Assembly (NCBI GenBank): GCA_958347955.1
Contig: CATVXH010000009.1
Span: forward strand, 1-64,000
Length of the DNA: 64,000 nucleotides
DNA from: an uncultured Sutterella sp.
Lineage (GTDB): Bacteria; Pseudomonadota; Gammaproteobacteria; Burkholderiales; Burkholderiaceae_F
Direction of reading: 5' to 3'
Notes under the pieces: generated by a model
Told to the model about the DNA's origin: nothing
The model's input: only the letters and a program-made list of their open reading frames with translations
Database searches by the model: none
In this document: positions 57,627 to 64,000 of the stretch, one piece after another
Position numbering within the stretch: the stretch's first letter is position 1
Layout: each line of letters opens with the position of its first letter
Translations under genes and position numbers: made by a program

Positions 57627-58703
57627 CTATTCACCTAAATTAGCTAATTGTTCAATTTGGTGCTCTGTGGTGAGCGCAGTAATGATTTCCTCCAGGTCAC
57701 CGTCCATGATGAAATCAAGCTTATAGAGCGTGAGATTGATGCGGTGATCAGTTACACGGCCCTGGGGGTAGTTATAGGTGCGGATGCGTTCGCTGCGATC
57801 GCCGGAGCCGACAAGACTTTTACGGGTGCTGGCTTCCTGAGCCTGTTGTTTTGCAATTTCGTTGGCAGTGATACGAGAAATCAACACGCTCATGGCACGG
57901 GCTTTGTTTTCATGCTGACTGCGCTCGTCTTGGCACTCTACAACAGTGCCGGTCGGAATGTGTGTAATACGGACGGCGGAATTGGTTTTTTGAACGTGCT
58001 GACCTCCCGCACCGGAGGCGCGATACACGTCAATACGAAGATCCGCAGGATTGATTTCAATCTCGCCGATTTCATCCAATTCCGGCAATACCGCTACCGT
58101 ACAAGCCGAGGTATGAACACGGCCCTGACTTTCGGTTTCCGGGACGCGCTGGACACGATGGCCGCCACTTTCAAACTTCAGCTTAGAATAAGCCCCTTCA
58201 CCGATGATGCGAACAATGACTTCTTTGTAACCGCCCAAATCACTTTCAGAGGCGGAGACGATCTCTGTGCTCCAGCCCTGACGCTCTGCGTATCGAGTGT
58301 ACATTCTCAGAAGATCGCCGGCAAAAAGCGCAGATTCATCGCCGCCAGTTCCAGCGCGAATTTCCAAGTATATGTTTCTGCTGTCGTTAGGATCGCGCGG
58401 CAATAGCATGATCTGTAAATCTTTTTCCAGTGTCAGAAGACGCTCTTTGCCATTGTCGATTTCCTCTTGGGCAAAATCGGCGGATTCCGGATCTTGCAGC
58501 ATTTCACGAGCTGCCTCTATGTCGGCTTCCGTTGACTCATATTCCTTGAGTTTTATGACAACCGGTTCGATTTCCGCACGTTCGCGCGAAAGATCACGAA
58601 AGCGATTCATGTCGTTGGTGGCCTCGGGCGAAGCCAACATGGCATCGATTTCTTCCAGGCGTCGGGCAATTTGTTTAAGTTTGCTGCGCATCGACTCTTT
58701 CAC
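57627..58703 (-). CDS. prfA: Peptide chain release factor 1
   Basis: RF1 reads UAA and UAG stop codons. The 358-residue product has the PxT-type recognition motif (VPETESQGR, PET at 188-190) and the catalytic GGQ at residues 233-235 (GAGGQHVQKTNSAVRITH). It starts with GTG at 58703, supported by AGGAG 7 bases upstream; an ATG four codons in is the alternative. No programmed frameshift is present, which distinguishes it from prfB. Confidence 0.97.
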   Translation of the reverse strand: MKESMRSKLKQIARRLEEIDAMLASPEATNDMNRFRDLSRERAEIEPVVIKLKEYESTEADIEAAREMLQDPESADFAQEEIDNGKERLLTLEKDLQIMLLPRDPNDSRNIYLEIRAGTGGDESALFAGDLLRMYTRYAERQGWSTEIVSASESDLGGYKEVIVRIIGEGAYSKLKFESGGHRVQRVPETESQGRVHTSACTVAVLPELDEIGEIEINPADLRIDVYRASGAGGQHVQKTNSAVRITHIPTGTVVECQDERSQHENKARAMSVLISRITANEIAKQQAQEASTRKSLVGSGDRSERIRTYNYPQGRVTDHRINLTLYKLDFIMDGDLEEIITALTTEHQIEQLANLGE

Positions 58704-58800
58704 GGTGAGTCTCCTAAATTCAATTCAATACGAGAAATAAAACAACGAGTTGGAGCAATATTAAGCAAACTTGCTCCGTGGGGCAAAAGATGCTTCGACG

Positions 58801-60090
58801 CTAACGTTTGCGTTCCAGATAAAAGCGTTTGAAGCAGCTTTCAAGATGCTGCCGTTCGGCGGCAGTCAAGTGTTCGGTATCTTTGAGCAACGTAAGATTG
58901 TCGTGGATCAGTTTACGGGTAATGTCGTGTGCCATGCGTTCAAGGACTTGCTGTACGTCATCACCGTTTTGAATGCCGTGTTTGGCCCGCTCAATGCAGG
59001 CAGTCGACAAATCCGTTGCCCGCTCAATCATCATTTCAATGGTGGGAACGCAGTTGCGCCATTGAAGCCAGTCGGAAAAAAGCGCGACATGTTTCTTAAT
59101 GATGTGACGGCTTTCTTCCACAGCGGCCAAACGCTCGGCCTTGCCGCTTTGGACCACTTTGCCCAAATCATCAACCGTATAGACATAGACGTCATCGAGT
59201 TGAGCAACTTCTTCTTCCACATCCCGGGGAACCGCTAAATCAACGATGAAAATGGGCTTGTGGTGGCGTTCTCGAATCGCTCTTTCAATCATTCCCAAGC
59301 CAATAATAGGCAGAGCGCTCGCCGTGCAGGAAACGATGATGTCGAAGTTGGCAATTTTTTGGGGCAAATCTGCCAATTTCATGCTTTTCGCATTGAAACG
59401 GGCGGCAAGCGCCTGACCTCGCTCAATCGAGCGATTGGCGATAGTCATCGATCTCGGATCTTGACCGTTGAAGTGTGCAGCACACAGTTCGATCATTTCA
59501 CCGGCGCCGACAAACAAAACATTTAAGTCATGCAGTTCACCGAACAGGCGGTTGGCAAGACGAACCGCTGCAGCAGACATCGAAACAGTATGAGCGCCGA
59601 TCTCTGTGGCAGTACGAACTTCTTTGGCAACGGTAAACGTACGTTGAAACAACGTGTTGAGCATCAACCCCAGACCGTGAGCCTTGCGAGCGGTTTTTTC
59701 CGCTTTTTTCATTTGGCCGACGATTTGTGTTTCACCTAAAACCATTGAGTCCAAGCCGCTGGCAACGCTGAATGCGTGTTCTACCACTTCCAGATCTGTG
59801 AGCGCATAGGTGTGCGGAGTCAGTTCGGACAATGACAGTTTCTTTTCTTCGGCAAGAAAGGCTTCGAGTGCGCCGATGGCAAGATCCGGATCTTCGGCAG
59901 CGCAATAAAGCTCCGTGCGATTGCACGTGGACAAAATCAGCGCTTCGGTTACACAACCGGACTCTTCACCCGCCAGGCGTGACAAGACCCTGCCGATTGT
60001 TTCGGCAGTTTCTTCGGGACCGAATGCCACTCGCTCGCGGATAGCAAGCGGTGCGGTCGTGTGGTTTAAACCCAGAGCCAATAAATGCAT
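58801..60090 (-). CDS. hemA: Glutamyl-tRNA reductase
   Basis: HemA reduces glutamyl-tRNA to glutamate-1-semialdehyde, the first step of C5-pathway haem synthesis. The 429-residue product has the catalytic cysteine C56 in LSTCNRTELY, the GETQIVGQMKKA block, the NADPH-binding VGAGEMIELCAAHF and a C-terminal dimerisation domain. hemA-prfA-prmC is a common gene order. There is a 97-base gap to prfA. Confidence 0.97.
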   Translation of the reverse strand: MHLLALGLNHTTAPLAIRERVAFGPEETAETIGRVLSRLAGEESGCVTEALILSTCNRTELYCAAEDPDLAIGALEAFLAEEKKLSLSELTPHTYALTDLEVVEHAFSVASGLDSMVLGETQIVGQMKKAEKTARKAHGLGLMLNTLFQRTFTVAKEVRTATEIGAHTVSMSAAAVRLANRLFGELHDLNVLFVGAGEMIELCAAHFNGQDPRSMTIANRSIERGQALAARFNAKSMKLADLPQKIANFDIIVSCTASALPIIGLGMIERAIRERHHKPIFIVDLAVPRDVEEEVAQLDDVYVYTVDDLGKVVQSGKAERLAAVEESRHIIKKHVALFSDWLQWRNCVPTIEMMIERATDLSTACIERAKHGIQNGDDVQQVLERMAHDITRKLIHDNLTLLKDTEHLTAAERQHLESCFKRFYLERKR

Positions 60091-60168
60091 AAAAAAGAAA
60101 AAGGGAAAAACTTTCCCTAAAATCCAAACAGATGCGTAAGTTTATAGCTTAACGATTAAATTTTCCTT

Positions 60169-60651
60169 ATGAATTCAAGCTTGCCGCTTATTCCCACCGA
60201 TGAAGACAAAATCCGAGCGGCAGCATGGCGCGCCCGGCGTCATGTTGATCGTCAGGCACTCATGAGTGCCGGGGCGACATTTGTGCCCATCCCCGGCGTG
60301 GACATGTTGGTTGACGTGTCTGTCATGATCAAAATGATTGATCGTATTAACCAAGAGTTTGGTCTGACGCCCGAGCAAATCGAAAGATTACCCAGCCAAA
60401 AAAGGATTTTGGCTTATCAGGCTATCAGTTGGGCGGGAACTGTTCTGGCCGGTAAGGTGATCACTGCTCAATTAGCCATATCGGTACTAAAGACAGTGGG
60501 CATTAAATTGGGCAGCAAGCAGGCGGCTCGTTGGGTGCCTATTGTCGGGCAGGTCAGTGCTGCCGCGTTGGGGTTTACCGCCTTACGATACTTGGGGCGA
60601 GAACATATCAAAGATTGCGAGAAAATTGCCCGCGAAGTTATTTTGCGCTAA
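60169..60651 (+). CDS. DUF697-like membrane protein, function unknown
   Basis: The 160-residue product has an N-terminal polar part, a hydrophobic block with ATFVPIPGVDMLVDVSVMIKMIDRINQEFGL, typical of the DUF697/YcjF group, and a second hydrophobic region with glycine-rich helices (GTVLAGKVITAQLAIS; VGQVSAAALGFTALRYLG). It is divergent from hemA. Related domains are attached to GTPases elsewhere, but no GTPase is here. Confidence 0.7.
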   Translation: MNSSLPLIPTDEDKIRAAAWRARRHVDRQALMSAGATFVPIPGVDMLVDVSVMIKMIDRINQEFGLTPEQIERLPSQKRILAYQAISWAGTVLAGKVITAQLAISVLKTVGIKLGSKQAARWVPIVGQVSAAALGFTALRYLGREHIKDCEKIAREVILR

Positions 60652-60776
60652 AATGTTTCGAATACGCCTCGCCATCAGTAAGAAAACGATTCTCTTTTAA
60701 CAAGGAGTTGCTCTTTCAATGGTTCTGCGAGGAAAATATCGACAGGTTTTTTATTTTGTTTGCCGAGGAGAAAAAC

Positions 60777-62045
60777 ATGCCTAAAGAACTTCCCGTTTTA
60801 AATGAAGCGGTTTTGGCACAAGTCCAAAAAATTGCCGGTTTGGAAAAGGTTCAGAAAGCATTGCAAATTGCCAAACGCGATGTTCAGCGGGCTATGGATG
60901 AACAGGTAGAGCTTTGTGAGATTCCTGCTCCGACCTTTATGGAGGAAAAACGCGCTCAGTCGGTTATGCAGCGTATGAAGGACTATGGTCTAACTGACGT
61001 AAAAATGGATGAAATCGGCAATGTCATCGGTGTTCGTAAGGGCATGGTTGAAGGCGGTCCGATTTTGGTCTTGGGTGCTCATATGGACTCCGTTTTCCCG
61101 ATCGAAACGGATGTGACGGTGAAAAAAGACGGTATCCGTTATTCAGCGCCCGGAATAGGAGACAACTGTTCCGGTCTGCGTGCGATTTTGCAGGTCTTAA
61201 GGGGGTTGGAAGAGGCCGATATTCAAACGAAAGGGGATATCTGGTTTGTCGGTACAGTCGGTGAAGAAGGCAACGGCGACATTCGCGGCTCCAAGCATTT
61301 GGTGAAAAACAATAAGATTGACGGCTTTATTGCCGTGGACTCAACCGACGTGGGTCGTGTGCTTTACGGTGCAACGGGTTCTCACCGTTGGCGCGTGAGC
61401 ATTGACGGTTTGGGCGGCCACAGCTTTGCCGAGTACGGCAAGACGCCGAGTGCCATTCACGCCATGGCCCGCGCAATTGAGAAGTTCGCAGACCTTCGCC
61501 CCGCTGCTGACCCCAAGACGACTTGGACTGTCGGTACGATTAAGGGCGGTACAACGGTCAATTCCATCGCTGCGCACTGTGAAGTTGAAATTGATATGAG
61601 AAGTTTTGACAACAAGTGTTTGCTTGCCTTGGAAGCCGAAATTTTGTCGAAATTCGATGAAGCTGTCGCCGAAGAAAATGCCTCTTGGGATATTTCCGAT
61701 CAGGAACGCTTGCTTAAAGTCACCAAGACCGCAATCGGCGACCGTCCTGCCGGTACGCGCCCGCACGATTGCCCGGTTTTACAAGTTGCCCGCAGTGCTC
61801 AGAAGGTGCTGGGTATCGAATTGACTCAATACGTTCGTTCATCGACTGATGCGAATGCCCCTATGAGTGAAAATATTCCCTCCACCTGCCTGTGTTCCGG
61901 CGGTCACGCGGAAAATGCTCACAATGTCAAAGAATTCTTTGAAATGATTGACACTTATCTCGGACCTCAGTTAATTACTTTGGCTGCTTTGAGTTTGGTG
62001 GGCATCGAAGATGAAGAGCCGCTGTTGCCGAAAAAACAATATTGA
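60777..62045 (+). CDS. M20 family metallopeptidase (peptidase T-like)
   Basis: The 422-residue product has the M20 metal and catalytic residues: HMDSVFP, GIGDNCSGL, VGEEGNGDIRG and VDSTD, a dimerisation domain with GGHSFAEYGKTPSAIHAM, and a late histidine in CSGGHAENAHN. It does not look like DapE or the M20D enzymes in this window. The open frame extends to 60531 through the previous gene in another phase; CGAGGAG before ATG 60777 sets the start. Substrate unknown, probably small peptides. Confidence 0.85.
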   Translation: MPKELPVLNEAVLAQVQKIAGLEKVQKALQIAKRDVQRAMDEQVELCEIPAPTFMEEKRAQSVMQRMKDYGLTDVKMDEIGNVIGVRKGMVEGGPILVLGAHMDSVFPIETDVTVKKDGIRYSAPGIGDNCSGLRAILQVLRGLEEADIQTKGDIWFVGTVGEEGNGDIRGSKHLVKNNKIDGFIAVDSTDVGRVLYGATGSHRWRVSIDGLGGHSFAEYGKTPSAIHAMARAIEKFADLRPAADPKTTWTVGTIKGGTTVNSIAAHCEVEIDMRSFDNKCLLALEAEILSKFDEAVAEENASWDISDQERLLKVTKTAIGDRPAGTRPHDCPVLQVARSAQKVLGIELTQYVRSSTDANAPMSENIPSTCLCSGGHAENAHNVKEFFEMIDTYLGPQLITLAALSLVGIEDEEPLLPKKQY

Positions 62046-62084
62046 TCGGGCAGATTGGGTCAATAATGTTTGAGGATAGCCGTG

Positions 62085-62116
62085 CTGACCTTTGGAACAA
62101 TGAGGCCGAAGGTCAG
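62085..62116 (+). other. Hairpin between the M20 peptidase and yhdT
   Basis: An 8-bp stem CTGACCTT/AAGGTCAG (62085-62092 with 62109-62116) with a 16-base loop and no T-tract. Its role is unclear. Confidence 0.35.
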
Positions 62117-62151
62117 GCGGCAGCAAGAGTCGGAGCTAGAAGGCTTTTGTC

Positions 62152-62421
62152 ATGTTGAAAAAATCACTTTCGTATAAGGAAGCTATAAAACAAAGCCATC
62201 GCGAAGCGGTTTATACGTTAATCGCTGCAATTGTCCTGCTGATTCTTTTTTGGTTGGCAGTGTTTTGTGCTGAGAATTCGTCCGAGGCGTTTTGGGGCTT
62301 ACCTTTGTGGTTTTGTCTGTCTTGTGTGGGCGGGTACCTCCTATCTGTTTTGGCCGTTTGGATTTTGGTGAAATTTTTCTGCAGAAATTTTGATTTGACA
62401 CCAGAAGAGGATAAAAAGTGA
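62152..62421 (+). CDS. yhdT: YhdT family small membrane protein (DUF997)
   Basis: The 89-residue product has a polar start (SYKEAIKQSHREAVYT) and two membrane segments, ending DLTPEEDKK. This matches the DUF997/YhdT family, almost always encoded directly before panF, probably as an accessory subunit. Its TGA overlaps the panF ATG (TGATG). Confidence 0.88.
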   Translation: MLKKSLSYKEAIKQSHREAVYTLIAAIVLLILFWLAVFCAENSSEAFWGLPLWFCLSCVGGYLLSVLAVWILVKFFCRNFDLTPEEDKK

Positions 62422-63890
62422 TGACACAGTCGTGGATTGCCTTTATTCCTCTGATGCTTTTTTTGCTTGTCCTGTTATTCATCGGACGAGCCGATCCCCG
62501 GGAAAGTGGGCGGGATTTCTTAAAAAACTACTTTTTGGCCGACCGTACGCTGCAGGGTTTTGTTTTAGCCATGACGTTGGTGGCTACGTACGGATCCGTG
62601 AGCTCTTTTGTCTCCGGTCCCGGACTGGCCTGGCAATATGGTTTGGGTTGGGTTGTGTTTGCGGCTCCGCAAATCATTACCGGATTCTTGGTTCTCGGTG
62701 TTTTAGGAAAAAAACTCTCGTTAGTCAGCCGAAAAATTGGGGCAATCACCATTATTGATGTCATCGTGCACCGATTTCAAAGTCCGGGATTGGGAGCGTT
62801 CCTATCCATTGCGCTTCTCGTTTTTTTCATAGCAATGATGGTGGGGCAATTTATCGGTGGTGCGCAGCTCATTGCTCAGACCGCAGAGATTGATTATGTG
62901 GCGGGACTTGTCCTCTTCGGAGCGGTGGTAGTGGTTTATACCACAGTCGGCGGCTTTCGCACGGTTGCTCTGACAGATACGGTTTGCGCGGTCTTGATGC
63001 TCTTGGGAATGGGGCTTCTTGCCTTTGATATTATCGGTTCGGCAGGCGGCTTAGAACCATTGATGAAAAAAATTGCCTCTCAGGTTTCTGATGAGCAGGC
63101 TCATGCCTTTTTTTCTCCGACCTCTGACGGCGCTTTGCCTTTGACACTGCTTTTTTCTTCCTGGATTCTGGTGGGCTTTGCGACGGTGGCATTGCCGCAG
63201 TCGGCCGTGCGTTGTATGGCTTATAAAAGTACGCAGGATTTGCACCTGGCGATGATTGTCAGCACGGCGGTGTGCGGAGCGCTGATGATCGGTATGACGC
63301 TGCTGGGTTTTTTAGCCAGAGGCGTGTTGCCGCAGGCTGAGCTTTTCGGCGGCAACACCGACGCCATGATTCCTTATTTGATTTCACATCATATGAATCC
63401 CTGGGTTGCCGGTATTACGCTGGTGGCACCGATTGCGGCGACCATGTCAACGGTGAGCTCTCTTCTGATTGCCGCCTCATCGGCCATTATTAAAGATTTG
63501 ATTCTCAGAGGGTACGCACATATGCCCGATCAGGCACAAACGGTGAAGCGGTATGCGAGGTTGTGCACTTTGGCCATCGGTCTGCTTTCTTTGATTTTGG
63601 CCGTTAACCCCATGGATATCATCGTCTGGATCAACATGTTTGCTTTTGGGGGGTTGGAAATCACATTCCTATGTCCATTGGTCGGTGGGCTCTTTTGGGT
63701 GAGGGCTACAAAGCAGGGAGCGTGGGCTTCGGTAGTGCTGGGACTTTTACTTTATGGCTGGATTTGTCTGTTTAAGCCGGATTTGGGCGGGTGGCACGCG
63801 GTGACGCCATCCCTGACGGTTTCAATCATTGCTTTTATCGCTGTCAGTTTGTTCACCAAAAAACAAAATAACGCAGTCTTTTTCCCTTAA
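62421..63890 (+). CDS. panF: Sodium/pantothenate symporter
   Basis: PanF imports pantothenate with sodium. The 489-residue product has about 12-13 membrane segments of the solute:sodium symporter family, with TLVATYGSVSSFVSGPGLAWQYGLGW in segment 2, DTVCAVLMLLGM and the sodium-site-like APIAATMSTVSSLLIAASSAIIKDL. GTG at 62418 is in frame, but ATG 62421 overlaps the yhdT stop and is preferred. Confidence 0.93.
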   Translation: MTQSWIAFIPLMLFLLVLLFIGRADPRESGRDFLKNYFLADRTLQGFVLAMTLVATYGSVSSFVSGPGLAWQYGLGWVVFAAPQIITGFLVLGVLGKKLSLVSRKIGAITIIDVIVHRFQSPGLGAFLSIALLVFFIAMMVGQFIGGAQLIAQTAEIDYVAGLVLFGAVVVVYTTVGGFRTVALTDTVCAVLMLLGMGLLAFDIIGSAGGLEPLMKKIASQVSDEQAHAFFSPTSDGALPLTLLFSSWILVGFATVALPQSAVRCMAYKSTQDLHLAMIVSTAVCGALMIGMTLLGFLARGVLPQAELFGGNTDAMIPYLISHHMNPWVAGITLVAPIAATMSTVSSLLIAASSAIIKDLILRGYAHMPDQAQTVKRYARLCTLAIGLLSLILAVNPMDIIVWINMFAFGGLEITFLCPLVGGLFWVRATKQGAWASVVLGLLLYGWICLFKPDLGGWHAVTPSLTVSIIAFIAVSLFTKKQNNAVFFP

Positions 63891-63891
63891 A

Positions 63892-63930
63892 GTTGTCGTT
63901 CCGGACCTTGCCTTAACAAGGTCCGGCAAC
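63892..63930. terminator. Hairpin after panF
   Basis: A 10-bp perfect core stem CCGGACCTTG/CAAGGTCCGG (63901-63910 with 63917-63926) plus outer GTTG/CAAC pairs. There is no T-tract on either side, so it may be a weak or two-way terminator. The last 70 bases of the window after it show no certain gene; a short frame on either strand runs off the end. Confidence 0.5.
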
Positions 63931-64000
63931 TTCAGAAATCAGAAAGTGCAATGGTCAAAAATAGCCTTTTGCTGTGTGAATTCCAGCAACCCGGCATAAC

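Noticed and set aside
60531..60776. Open frame extending the M20 peptidase by 82 codons
   Set aside because: It overlaps the DUF697-like gene in another phase and then non-family sequence; the CGAGGAG ribosome site and family start fit 60777.
63952..64000. Start of a plus-strand gene at the window end, or the end of a minus-strand gene (stop complement at 63955-63957)
   Set aside because: Only about 15 codons are visible either way and neither can be recognised. The panF hairpin would suit a convergent neighbour, but this cannot be decided.
1..64000. CRISPR arrays, rRNA genes, restriction or toxin-antitoxin loci
   Set aside because: No regularly spaced repeats, no rRNA sequence and no matching protein families were seen.

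Overview
The window looks like a chromosomal segment of a betaproteobacterium of the order Burkholderiales, most likely a Sutterellaceae-type gut organism (Sutterella, Parasutterella or Turicimonas relatives). This is inferred from gene order (tuf-S10-spc-alpha cluster, mlaFEDACB-murA, hinT-tatABC-nif3-sspAB, hemA-prfA-prmC), from protein features, and from a base composition that looks close to 50% G+C by eye, which is low for the order. The conserved order is broken in informative places: no infA between secY and rpmJ, and no petABC or degP-type protease between tatC/nif3 and sspA.

Layout. 1-14638: end of tuf, then the complete S10, spc and alpha ribosomal operons with secY, rpoA and rplQ. 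Two small genes, rpmD and rpmJ, are included, and several structured leaders and internal promoters are visible. 14714-15768: a YczE-like membrane protein and the S4-domain protein HslR. 15826-23557, mostly minus strand: hemB, engB, an AAE-type transporter with RCK_C domains, lysA, the tiny lipoprotein gene lptM, divergent cyaY, and mrcA (PBP1A). 23788-33531, plus strand: a thioesterase, mlaFEDACB, murA, hinT, tatABC, a Nif3-like protein, sspA and sspB.

33545-35854: a tRNA-Thr(UGU) gene whose 3' end holds a 2.2-kb integrative element. The element has a P4-type tyrosine integrase and one secreted adhesin-E-like cargo protein. It is bounded by 15-bp direct repeats (att) and carries 160-bp, nearly perfect inverted repeats just inside its ends. 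It also brings its own terminator for the interrupted tRNA. I do not recognise this architecture.

36150-47511: a second AAE-type transporter, a flavodoxin/ferredoxin fusion (EFR1), a 2-aminoethylphosphonate uptake and degradation operon (phnT, fused permease, phnS, phnW, phnX), a RidA protein, and two M20D amidohydrolases. 47569-56648: an orphan amino-acid binding protein, then a six-gene minus-strand operon: solute-binding protein, fused double ATPase, two permeases, a cytoplasmic alkaline-phosphatase-superfamily hydrolase, and serB. Sequences resembling Pho boxes precede both the phn operon and this operon. Together they suggest two phosphate-starvation scavenging systems, the second apparently undescribed. 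56803-60090: prmC, prfA, hemA. 60169-63890: a DUF697-like protein, an M20 peptidase, YhdT and PanF.

A recurring feature is a strong hairpin, often with a T-tract, placed between genes of one operon just before the next start codon (tatA/tatB, phnS/phnW, binding protein/M20D, binding protein/ATPase). This would give a high ratio of the first product to the second. I recognised no DNA-binding transcription regulator gene in the window, so control of the catabolic operons must come from elsewhere or from RNA structure.
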